Assembly (NCBI RefSeq): GCF_001543145.1
Contig: NZ_CP014160.1
Span: 1,116,001-1,180,000 of the forward strand
Direction of reading: 5' to 3'
Origin: Aerococcus sanguinicola
Lineage (GTDB): Bacteria > Bacillota > Bacilli > Lactobacillales > Aerococcaceae
DNA length: 64,000 nucleotides
Positions 18,451 to 26,848 of the stretch are shown here, in pieces (position 1 is the stretch's first letter; each line of letters starts with the position of its first letter). A model generated the notes under the pieces. It had not been told where the DNA came from. It did no database searches and saw nothing but the letters and a program-made list of their open reading frames with translations. The translations under genes and the position numbers were made by a program.

Positions 18451-19602
18451 ATGAATGAAATATCTTTTTTATTAACAGCTCCACTTGAGGATATTCTCAG
18501 TTCTGTACTTATAAATGAAGAGCTTATATTATTCGACTACACTGACAAACACCAAAATTCCTCTTTGTCAAATGGACGGTCTACTGGAAAATATATGATC
18601 AATAGTATAATGGATTTTTCTAAAACGTTCTTTATAAATAAAAAAATATTAGATAAAGAATATGTCAAAAGTAGCTATATACTATCTTTAGATTCGAATG
18701 TGCTTGGCGATTTAAAAAATTGCTTCGTGAAAGAAAATGAAAATTCTGACTTATTATCAATGATAGCATTGGCAAAGAAAAATAATATGAGATTGGACTT
18801 TAATCCATATGTATTAGAAAATACTCTTAATAATTATTATTTTGAAGATGAAATATTATATAAACATATCGAGGCTTTTAATACGGCAGATTCATTTGAT
18901 CCCGTACATGATGATAGCTTACAAGATGCCTATGAAAGAAATCAAGATTGGATATCATTTGAGTCACAAAATAAGTACGATGAAATAAAAAGCAATTACA
19001 ATTCTAGTAATCTAAATCAGATTCTTAATTATTATCATAATACTTATATTCTTTTGTTAAAAACCTTTTTAATAAAATTTGATTCTAAAATTAAATCAAA
19101 CAATAAGAAAATAGATGTATTAATTGACTTTATTACGAGTAACTTAAGGATATATGGTGAGAACGAATTCGTTATTGCTGTATTTGGAATTAGGAATAAT
19201 AAGACACTATCTAATTTTTTGACAGTACAGCCTAATTCAAAAGATAAAATAAATAAAATTAGTGGTATGGCTTGGGATTTAGCACATATAAGATATTTAG
19301 AAATGATGATGAGAGATCGAATTGCTCCTGATAATATATTCCTAGCTTATTTCTTATCAGCAGATAAAGGGTTATCTCAAACTATTAATCTCAATCCAGT
19401 CCAACGTATTTTATTTGAAGTTTCAGATAAGGGAAAGAGGGCAATCTTTAGAAGAAAATATAATACTGAGAATATTAGTCTCAGTAGACAACAAATTGAT
19501 AAAATAAGAGAATGGCGCTTTACTCAGAAAGCTCAGCTAACTGTCTCAGAATATAAAAATCTTTCATCAGAATTAGAAGAACAAATGAAGTTTTATAATT
19601 AA
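18451..19602 (+). CDS. Unknown protein with PIN-like acidic motifs, in the type III R-M operon
   Basis: 383 residues from ATG 18451, chosen for AAAGGAG 5-6 bases upstream. An upstream in-frame TTG at 18424 has no such site. I do not recognise a family by overall sequence. Four acidic positions in short hydrophobic contexts follow the order seen in PIN-type nucleases: D81 in ILSLDSNVLG, E123 in YVLENTL, D276 in GMAWDLAHIRYLE and D305 in FLSADKGL. This suggests a metal-dependent RNase fold. This is inference. The gene is extremely AT-rich, 12 bp from mod, and probably co-transcribed with it. Confidence 0.6.
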   Translation: MNEISFLLTAPLEDILSSVLINEELILFDYTDKHQNSSLSNGRSTGKYMINSIMDFSKTFFINKKILDKEYVKSSYILSLDSNVLGDLKNCFVKENENSDLLSMIALAKKNNMRLDFNPYVLENTLNNYYFEDEILYKHIEAFNTADSFDPVHDDSLQDAYERNQDWISFESQNKYDEIKSNYNSSNLNQILNYYHNTYILLLKTFLIKFDSKIKSNNKKIDVLIDFITSNLRIYGENEFVIAVFGIRNNKTLSNFLTVQPNSKDKINKISGMAWDLAHIRYLEMMMRDRIAPDNIFLAYFLSADKGLSQTINLNPVQRILFEVSDKGKRAIFRRKYNTENISLSRQQIDKIREWRFTQKAQLTVSEYKNLSSELEEQMKFYN

Positions 19603-19614
19603 AGGAGCTATAAC

Positions 19615-21489
19615 ATGACAAACCAAGTCCCTAGTGGATCGCTGGATCTTACCCAGAATAATATCGAAAAGTTAAAAGAACTTTTTCCAGAAGTTATTAC
19701 AGATGGTGGAAAGATCGATTTTGAAACTTTGCAAACCATTCTAGGTGAAGAAATTGACGATGAAGGGGAACGCTATTCCTTTACTTGGCCAGGTAAGCGT
19801 GAATCTATCCTAGGATCACAGCTTCCTTCTAAGGGGACATTACGGCCTAATGTTGACAAGAGTAAGGATTTTGACCATACTGGAAATTTATATATTGAAG
19901 GAGATAACCTAGAAGTTTTAAAACTCTTGCAAAAATCTTATAACAGTAAGGTGAAAGTGATTTATATTGATCCACCTTACAACACCGGAAAAGATTTCGT
20001 CTATAAGGATGATTTTCGCGAGGGGGTAGAAAACTACCTTGAGCAGACAGGGCAAGTGGACTCGGATGGCAATCTACTTTCTACTAATTCTGAAAGCAAT
20101 GGTCGTTTTCATACAGATTGGTTAAATATGATGTATCCACGTTTACGATTAGCTAGAAATCTTCTAGCTGAAGACGGAGTTATTTTTATATCAATTGATG
20201 ATGGAGAAGTAGCAAATTTAAAAAAAGTTTGTTCAGAAATATTTGGAGAAAAAAATTTCCTTGCTCAAGTGATTTGGGAAAGGGCTTACGCTCCAGTTAA
20301 TTTAAAGAAAAACTTTTCTGAAAGTCACGATTTCATTTTAGTATATGGAAAGAATACTGATGGCTTAGAATCAAATGGAATAGCTAGATCAGACAGGCAA
20401 ATTGATAGCTATATAAATCCTGATAATGATCCAAGAGGGATTTATAAACCAGACAATTTCACGGTTGGACCAGCAGTTGAAAAGAATATTTATGAAATTA
20501 CAACACCATCGGGGAGAGTAGTTTTACCTCCTAATGGCTATTCATGGCGTTTCTCTAAAGAACGGTTTAATGAGTTATTGAGTGACAATCGAGTTTGGTT
20601 TGGTAAGGATGGCAATAATGTCCCAGCATATAAAAGATTTCTTTCGGAAGTTAAATCAGGCGTAACTCCTATGACTATTTGGAAATATGATGATGTTGGA
20701 CACTCTCAAAGTGCAACTAAATATTTGAGAAACTTGATGGATGGGAAAGCATATTTTGACTACCCTAAACCAGTTGATTTAATTAAACGTTGCATTGAAC
20801 TATATTCTGAACCTGATTCAATTGTTCTAGATTTCTTTGCTGGTTCTGCGACGACGGCAGAAGCTGTAATGAAGAAAAATGCTGAAGATAGTGGGAGTCG
20901 TAAATATATTATGGTGCAATTGCCTGAAGTTCTTGAGGAATCCTCGACTGCCTATAAGGATGGCTATCGAAATCTTACTGATATAGCTGTTGAACGTATC
21001 CGCCGCGCTGGTGACAAGATAATTGATGAAAATCCAGAACTAGCTGACACTTTGGATATTGGTTTCAAATACTTTCAACTCGATAAGTCCAACATTCAAG
21101 AATGGAATCCAGATTTTGAGGATTTAGAAAATGACAAGGTAAATTTATTTGAAGATGTTTTTGTAGAGGGACGATCTGAATTAGATATTGTCTACGAAAT
21201 CATGTTGAAGAATGGCTTGGAGTTGATTTTACCTATAACTACTTTTGAAATTGAGGGTAAGATAGTTTATGACATTGCTTATGGATCACAGTTTATCTGC
21301 TTAGCTCATGGGATCGATTTGGCTGTAGCTGAAGGGATTATTACTAAGCGAGATGATTATGATTCACAGCTAATTTCAGGTGTTGTGTTTAAAGATAAAG
21401 GCTTTAAAGGTAACGATGCGATGAAGTTGAACGTCATCCAAGCCTTGGTTGATGCGGATTTCGCCGAAGAAGCTATTCAAACGATTTAG
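19615..21489 (+). CDS. mod: Type III restriction-modification system methyltransferase (Mod)
   Basis: 624 residues, usual for Mod. A beta-class amino-methyltransferase: catalytic motif IV DPPYNTG at about 119-125 lies before the AdoMet motif I (LDFFAGSATTAEAV, about 404-417). The central 150-400 region, with the variable part around 215-345, would be the target recognition domain. Mod methylates adenine in an asymmetric site on one strand and gives the Mod-Res complex its specificity. ATG 19615 has AAAGGAG upstream. Res follows 10 bp after the stop. The central recognition region is more AT-rich than the ends, as often seen when recognition domains are exchanged. Confidence 0.95.
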   Translation: MTNQVPSGSLDLTQNNIEKLKELFPEVITDGGKIDFETLQTILGEEIDDEGERYSFTWPGKRESILGSQLPSKGTLRPNVDKSKDFDHTGNLYIEGDNLEVLKLLQKSYNSKVKVIYIDPPYNTGKDFVYKDDFREGVENYLEQTGQVDSDGNLLSTNSESNGRFHTDWLNMMYPRLRLARNLLAEDGVIFISIDDGEVANLKKVCSEIFGEKNFLAQVIWERAYAPVNLKKNFSESHDFILVYGKNTDGLESNGIARSDRQIDSYINPDNDPRGIYKPDNFTVGPAVEKNIYEITTPSGRVVLPPNGYSWRFSKERFNELLSDNRVWFGKDGNNVPAYKRFLSEVKSGVTPMTIWKYDDVGHSQSATKYLRNLMDGKAYFDYPKPVDLIKRCIELYSEPDSIVLDFFAGSATTAEAVMKKNAEDSGSRKYIMVQLPEVLEESSTAYKDGYRNLTDIAVERIRRAGDKIIDENPELADTLDIGFKYFQLDKSNIQEWNPDFEDLENDKVNLFEDVFVEGRSELDIVYEIMLKNGLELILPITTFEIEGKIVYDIAYGSQFICLAHGIDLAVAEGIITKRDDYDSQLISGVVFKDKGFKGNDAMKLNVIQALVDADFAEEAIQTI

Positions 21490-21499
21490 GAGGTAGAAC

Positions 21500-24475
21500 A
21501 TGAAAATTCAATTTGAAGACTTGGACTACCAAGGACAGGCGATTGATTCCATTCTTCATGTTTTTGATGGGCACAAGGCTCGGCAATCAAACTTTACGAT
21601 TGGGGGAAGCTATGCTCAATACCATCTTTTAAATGAATATGGGGTTAGCAATCAGATTATTTTTAATCCTAATCGTTTGCTTGATAACGTGCAACAAGTC
21701 CAGATTGCCAACCAGCTTCCTCTAACAGAACACCTACCTGCTGGCTATCCTCAGTTTAATATTGAAATGGAAACAGGGACGGGGAAGACCTTTGTCTATT
21801 TGAAGTCTATCCTAGAAATGAATCAGAAATATGGCTTTACTAAGTTTATTATTGTCGTCCCTTCTATTGCGATAAAGGAGGGGGTCTTTAAGTCAATTGA
21901 GATGACACGTGAGACCTTCAAGAAGACAATGAATGGGATGGTCTACCGCGCTTTCATGTATGATTCAAGTAAATTAGAGAATGTAGATGGATTCGCTCGA
22001 AATGAGACGGTAGAGATTATGGTGATTAATATCCAGTCCTTCTCTAAGCGCGGAAAGGCGACTGATAATCTAAATATTATCTATCGAGACGATATGGATA
22101 GTATGAATGGAATCCGTCCAATTGATCTGATTGCAGAGACCAATCCAGTTGTTATTATTGATGAGCCCCAAAGTGTGGATAATACGGAAAATGCTAAGGA
22201 GGCGATTGCCGCTCTGAATCCTTCTGTTACCTTTCGTTTTTCAGCCACTCACAAGCAAGAGTTTCCTTTGCTTTACAAACTAGGCCCTGTGGAAGCCTAC
22301 CAAAAAGAATTGGTTAAACAAATAGAGGTCGCTGGTTTTAGCGAAGATATCGATCCAAATGAAGCTTATTTTAAACTAGTCGACATCAAGGCAACGAAGA
22401 AGACAATTAGTGCCACAGTAGAAATGAATGTGCGGACCAAGAACGGTGTTGAGCGTAAGCAGAATGTTAAACTCAAGCAAGATGACGACCTCTACCTCAA
22501 GTCTAAACGCCTAGAGCCCTATGAGTCACTCGGTTTTGTACGAGAAATTTCAGCAGAACCAGGTAATGAATATATCGAATTATCTGGCGGAAAGGAAATC
22601 TATCGACTATCTGAAGCTGAGCGAGATGACCGGTTGCTTAAGCGGGCTCAGATCCAGAAGACCATCGAAGAACACCTCGATAAAGAATTAAAATTAAATC
22701 CAAAGGGAATTAAAGTTCTAAGCCTCTTCTTTATTGACCAGGTAGATAAGTATCGTCAGTATGATGAGAACAATGAAGCGATTAAGGGAGAATATGCCCG
22801 AATTTTTGAAGAAGAGTACCAAGCTCTGATTAAAAGAGAGAAGTACCAGAGCTTGAGAGATCGTGAAGTGCCAGTAGAAGAGGTTCATGATGGTTACTTT
22901 GCGGTGGATAGTAAGCAAAAGATTAAGAACACAACAGGGACCTCTAAAGCAGATGAATCTGCCTATCAAATTATCATGAAAGATAAGGAAGATCTACTCA
23001 CCTTCTACGATGAAGAAAAAGGGAATACAAAGCGTGCAAATAAATTACGCTTTATCTTCTCGCACTCAGCTTTGAAGGAAGGCTGGGATAATCCAAATGT
23101 CTTTCAAATTTGTACTTTAGTGGAAACTAAAGATACATTGACAAAACGGCAAAAGATTGGTCGCGGTTTACGGATTGCAGTCAACCAAGAAGGTGAACGC
23201 GTACCAGGTTTTGAGACCAATGTTCTTACTGTAATGGCTAATGAAAGCTACCAGCAGTTTGCTACTGATTTGCAGCAAGAATATGAAAGCGAAGGGGTTC
23301 AATTCGGTCTCTTTACCGATAATATTTTCTCTTCTTTAATTGTGGGAGAGCGTGCTGACGGAACTAAGAGCGCTTTAGGACTAGAAAAATCTCGACTCCT
23401 CGTCCAGTATATGCAAGATGAGGGTTACATCGATAAGAAACGCAAAGGAACAGAGAAATTAGCCCAAGATCTTAAGGACCAAAGTTTCAAGGTTCCAGAA
23501 GAAATTGCCCAATTAGCTCTAGGCATGTCTAATCGAATTATTCAGGCCATTGAAGAGAAGTTCCATTCTGATAAGGTTGAAATTAAAGACCGGCGAACAC
23601 GAGTTTCTGTTAAACTGAATAAGCAAGCACTAACAGGCCCCTTCCTCGATTTGTGGGAACGCATTAATGAGAAAACACGTTATTCTATTTCATTTGATTC
23701 CAAACGTTTCATTGAAGAAGTATCCAATGAATTATCGCTTGAGTTACAAGTGAAACGTCGCCGAATCGACTATTCGAAAGCTCAAGTTGGCATTGCTGAA
23801 GCAGGAATTGATTTCGTTGAAGAAGAATCAGGGGCTTATTCTAGCGTAGACAAGGTGTACACAGAAGTCCCTGATATTTTGACTTATCTTCAGAATGAAA
23901 CACGGTTGACGCGGCAAACGATTATTAAGATCCTTAAGAAAAGTGATACCTTGCGTGATTTCAAGCGGAACCCTCAGGAATATATGACAGAAGTAGCACG
24001 TATCATTAACGCTCATAAGCGAGTAGTAATGGTCGATGGCATTAAATATGAAAAAATAGGCGAGACCTACGATCAAAGCTTGCTAGAAGCAGATGAAATC
24101 GACCAATACGCCGATAATACATTGGAAGTGCACGATGATCGCTATCCTTATAATTATGTTGTTTATGATTCAGAGACAGAGCGCAATTTTGCCGTGGAAT
24201 GTGAGCATGATAGAAATGTGAAGTGCTACATCAAATTGCCAAGTAACTTCAAAGTTCCGACACCACTGGGCAACTACAATCCCGATTGGGCAGTCTTGAT
24301 AGAGCAGGATAAAGAAGATAAACTGTACTTTGTAGTTGAAACCAAGGGAACAACTGACACTACTCAGTTGCGGTCAACCGAACAAGCTAAGATTAAGTGT
24401 GGTCGCAAGCATTTTGATGCGATCGATTCAGGTTTAGCCTTTAAGGTGTCTACGAATTTGCGGGATGTTTATTAA
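21500..24475 (+). CDS. res: Type III restriction enzyme helicase-nuclease subunit (Res)
   Basis: 991 residues. Superfamily 2 helicase motor: Walker A METGTGKTF (about 90-98), motif II VIIDEPQS (about 218-225), motif III FRFSATH, and motif VI QKIGRGLRIAV (about 550). A C-terminal PD-(D/E)XK nuclease is visible as NPDWAVLIEQ followed by YFVVETKG (about 927-950). It translocates or slides on DNA after Mod binds two unmethylated sites and cuts about 25 bp away (family knowledge). All catalytic residues look intact. AGGAGG precedes ATG 21500. A bidirectional terminator separates it from the converging retron gene. Confidence 0.95.
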   Translation: MKIQFEDLDYQGQAIDSILHVFDGHKARQSNFTIGGSYAQYHLLNEYGVSNQIIFNPNRLLDNVQQVQIANQLPLTEHLPAGYPQFNIEMETGTGKTFVYLKSILEMNQKYGFTKFIIVVPSIAIKEGVFKSIEMTRETFKKTMNGMVYRAFMYDSSKLENVDGFARNETVEIMVINIQSFSKRGKATDNLNIIYRDDMDSMNGIRPIDLIAETNPVVIIDEPQSVDNTENAKEAIAALNPSVTFRFSATHKQEFPLLYKLGPVEAYQKELVKQIEVAGFSEDIDPNEAYFKLVDIKATKKTISATVEMNVRTKNGVERKQNVKLKQDDDLYLKSKRLEPYESLGFVREISAEPGNEYIELSGGKEIYRLSEAERDDRLLKRAQIQKTIEEHLDKELKLNPKGIKVLSLFFIDQVDKYRQYDENNEAIKGEYARIFEEEYQALIKREKYQSLRDREVPVEEVHDGYFAVDSKQKIKNTTGTSKADESAYQIIMKDKEDLLTFYDEEKGNTKRANKLRFIFSHSALKEGWDNPNVFQICTLVETKDTLTKRQKIGRGLRIAVNQEGERVPGFETNVLTVMANESYQQFATDLQQEYESEGVQFGLFTDNIFSSLIVGERADGTKSALGLEKSRLLVQYMQDEGYIDKKRKGTEKLAQDLKDQSFKVPEEIAQLALGMSNRIIQAIEEKFHSDKVEIKDRRTRVSVKLNKQALTGPFLDLWERINEKTRYSISFDSKRFIEEVSNELSLELQVKRRRIDYSKAQVGIAEAGIDFVEEESGAYSSVDKVYTEVPDILTYLQNETRLTRQTIIKILKKSDTLRDFKRNPQEYMTEVARIINAHKRVVMVDGIKYEKIGETYDQSLLEADEIDQYADNTLEVHDDRYPYNYVVYDSETERNFAVECEHDRNVKCYIKLPSNFKVPTPLGNYNPDWAVLIEQDKEDKLYFVVETKGTTDTTQLRSTEQAKIKCGRKHFDAIDSGLAFKVSTNLRDVY

Positions 24476-24547
24476 TTAGACTCTTAAATATAGCGATTTT
24501 AGATTGTCTTTTACTTACATCACAGATGATCTTTACATACTGATAAT

Positions 24548-24608
24548 AAAAAATAAGAACCGTTCAAATGATCTCTAACGAGAGGTGTTCGTACGGTTCT
24601 TATTTTTT
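24548..24608. terminator. Bidirectional terminator between res and the retron RT
   Basis: A 16-base perfect stem: AAAAAATAAGAACCGT (24548-24563) against its complement at 24593-24608. T-runs fall on both strands. It serves the converging transcripts. Confidence 0.92.
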
Positions 24609-24635
24609 GTAAGTTATTTGAGACTTGCTTTAGTA

Positions 24636-26390
24636 TTAGTAACTCTCAAATGTTAAATAATGCTGTTTGATATCATCTAATATTTTAAATAACTTAATGA
24701 AGTTATCGAAATTTATAGTCTCTCTATTTTCTTCTACAGCTTCTGAAAAAGGAGCCTTTCGATCCCTAGAAAAGGATAAACGTTTTTTATCTTCCTCCGT
24801 AAATAAATCTTCAATTTCAAAAGCATTAGGATTCTTTTGGGGACTAGGAATGGTTGTCAGATATAGATTTCCGACTAAATGTAAAAAATTAGTAGATTGT
24901 AATAATTCATAGGGGGGTTGATAATTACCACCCGTGTAAATGGCTTTTAAGAATTTTTTTAAAGGTTTATTGCTACTGTTCTCATTATCTAAGAGAATAA
25001 CTACTGGATGATGGTTGAAGGGATGACCGTATTTTCGAAAATAATGATAAAAATGAGGAGACACCTTAGATAATCCTATATTAATTTCGCAGTCCTCTAC
25101 TATTCCTTTTCCAAAAGTTATCTGCGAAGTATATTGGAAAAAGAGTTTAGAAATCTCATCTCCGCCTTCGCCTGTTTTATTATCACTCTTTGAATTCAAA
25201 AAATATGTAGTTATTGAATTGTTCTTTTTAAACAGTTTATAGTCGAATTTATTGACTACTTCAATATCCCGAGGTAGTAAAGATTTGTATGCTGAGTCAA
25301 TATATGAAAAATCAGTCTTACCTTCAGTAATTAATAAGGGTGTAGCGTTGACATAGAATGTTTTATAAAATAGAAATTTAGAGAAATCTTTTTCTCGTTT
25401 CGAATAAGTTCTTAAAGACTTGTTATTTTGTGCAAATTGATTATTTTGTAATTTAAGATTATCAATCCAATTCGAAAAATTAAATCTACCAGTTAGGATC
25501 TCTAAGGTTTTTTCATTCTCGTTAATATTATAGACATTATCGCCTATGAAATATTCCCCTTTAGTGTATAAATTATGGGCCATTGCACGAGTTTTAGAAC
25601 TATAAGTTCTAGGGACATTTACTATTTTGTTAACAGAAAGTCCAGTTATTGTCTGCCTATTATTATAGGTAAGAAAATGTGTCTTGTCTTGATTAATTTC
25701 GTGCCCACAAGCTTTGACGATTCGATCTAATTCAATCAAAAATTCACCATATTTATCACTGAAAGTATTATCGTTTGTTGAAAAGGTTAGGTCATCTGCA
25801 TAGCGGGTATACTTTAATTTATATTTTTGACATAAGGATAATATGCGGCGATCAAGTATTGCAGTAATCATATTTGCGATTGTAGGAGAAGTAGGAGCGC
25901 CCTGTGGCAAAACTTTTTTATAGCAAGTTAATTGTGCTAAAACAGTTGCCATTTCCTTAGAAAGATTGAATCGCTTATCCTTTTCAAAAAAACCTCTTAC
26001 TCTACCAAAATGGAAATGATCAAAATAGTCTTCTAAGTCTATATTAAGAATATATTTTTTATTTCTATGTTGAGAAGCATTCGTAAAAATATTCTTTTTT
26101 CTCACGAAACCATGTGAAATTTGCTTTTCAGCTTCTCTAAAAGCGAATGCCTTTAAATAATATTGGCTAAGAAGATCATTTAATTTCCTTAGAACTATTT
26201 TTAAAGAATCGTTTGGAGCAGCAATTGTTCTTGTAGCGCCACCCCTTTTTTTCTCTAACTCAAAGGTATGATATTGGGTATTAACATTTTGGGTGGGAGA
26301 GTAGAGTAAGCGTGTTAATATTTGTAATTCAATTTCAAGTAAATTAGCTAATTCAGTTCTTGTTGTAAAATTATTAATTTGTAAGTTCAT
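24636..26390 (-). CDS. Retron reverse transcriptase fused to a C-terminal Toprim domain
   Basis: 584 residues. RT domain about 40-330: RTIAAPNDSLKIVLRKL (about 54-70), NIDLEDYFDHF (about 116-126), LPQGAPTSPTIANM (about 161-174), catalytic TRYADDLTFS (YADD at 197-200) and the retron-type ITGLSVN (VTG-like, about 248-254). After a linker, a Toprim domain follows: LLITEGKTD (352-360, EGKTD) and VILLDNENS (about 464-472, acidic pair). RT-Toprim fusion is the layout of Retron-Eco2 (Ec67). The RT makes msDNA from the adjacent RNA, and the Toprim part is the presumed toxic nuclease effector. The start at 26390 has AAGGA six bases ahead. Confidence 0.93.
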   Translation of the reverse strand: MNLQINNFTTRTELANLLEIELQILTRLLYSPTQNVNTQYHTFELEKKRGGATRTIAAPNDSLKIVLRKLNDLLSQYYLKAFAFREAEKQISHGFVRKKNIFTNASQHRNKKYILNIDLEDYFDHFHFGRVRGFFEKDKRFNLSKEMATVLAQLTCYKKVLPQGAPTSPTIANMITAILDRRILSLCQKYKLKYTRYADDLTFSTNDNTFSDKYGEFLIELDRIVKACGHEINQDKTHFLTYNNRQTITGLSVNKIVNVPRTYSSKTRAMAHNLYTKGEYFIGDNVYNINENEKTLEILTGRFNFSNWIDNLKLQNNQFAQNNKSLRTYSKREKDFSKFLFYKTFYVNATPLLITEGKTDFSYIDSAYKSLLPRDIEVVNKFDYKLFKKNNSITTYFLNSKSDNKTGEGGDEISKLFFQYTSQITFGKGIVEDCEINIGLSKVSPHFYHYFRKYGHPFNHHPVVILLDNENSSNKPLKKFLKAIYTGGNYQPPYELLQSTNFLHLVGNLYLTTIPSPQKNPNAFEIEDLFTEEDKKRLSFSRDRKAPFSEAVEENRETINFDNFIKLFKILDDIKQHYLTFESY

Positions 26391-26410
26391 ATCTAATCCT
26401 TAATAAAAAT

Positions 26411-26544
26411 AAGTGCATGATATCTCATTAGAACGATATGTCGATAGTCGATATTGACTAAATGAGTGTACGCAGACTAGGCCTGCCTACATCAGCAAAA
26501 AGATACGCGAATCACGCACCAAAACAAATTCATATCATGCACTT
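26411..26544 (-). ncRNA. Retron msr-msd RNA
   Basis: Read on the minus strand: a1 at 26544-26532 and a2 at 26423-26411 form a perfect 13-bp inverted repeat (AAGTGCATGATAT and its complement), as retron ncRNAs require. Between them lie hairpin 1 (26520-26502, GGTGCG/CGTATC), hairpin 2 (26491-26467, TGTA-G-GCAG/CTGC-G-TACA) and a longer msd stem (26466-26458 with 26431-26424, CTCATTTAG/CTAATGAG). The G at 26531, first unpaired after a1, is a candidate branching guanosine. a2 ends 20 bp before the RT start codon. Confidence 0.88.
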
Positions 26545-26549
26545 GAAAT

Positions 26550-26555
26550 ATTATA
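26550..26555 (-). promoter_or_regulatory. -10 box of the retron promoter
   Basis: A minus-strand TATAAT is placed so that transcription would start at about 26543-26544, the first base of a1. The -35 is poor. Positioning supports the ncRNA 5' end. Confidence 0.55.
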
Positions 26556-26629
26556 TCATAAATATAAAGGCATAATTTATCAGATTGCAGGAAACCTTTT
26601 TTTAAAATTCTAGGCACTGTTATTAACCA

Positions 26630-26657
26630 AGCAAGCCCTACCAGCTTGCTTTTTTTG
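26630..26657 (+). terminator. Terminator at the right edge of the AT-rich island
   Basis: AAGCAAGC pairs with GCTTGCTT, followed by a seven-T run. No plus-strand gene directly precedes it, so it may be a leftover from the pre-insertion locus. Confidence 0.75.
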
Positions 26658-26732
26658 ACGTTAAAATCTCCCCCACCCCCATTTCCAACCACCCTTGACC
26701 GGAAATAACTTATTATTTATAAGTGGTTTTGT

Positions 26733-26761
26733 TTGCCTCTGTCAGGGCGATCTTTTATAAT
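26733..26761 (+). promoter_or_regulatory. Promoter of the peptide ABC transporter operon
   Basis: TTGCCT (26733-26738), 17-base spacer, TATAAT (26756-26761), about 85 bp ahead of the first start codon. Confidence 0.7.
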
Positions 26762-26848
26762 AAGATAGCTAACAAATTGTAAGTGATTTGGCCGCTGTTT
26801 GTGGGCGAAGTTGCTGCTGTGATTTCTGCGACGATGAGGAGGTTCGTT

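Noticed and set aside
17228..24475. BREX or DISARM system
   Set aside because: No PglZ, BrxC-type ATPase, Lon-like protease or phospholipase D gene; Mod and Res motifs are those of type III R-M.
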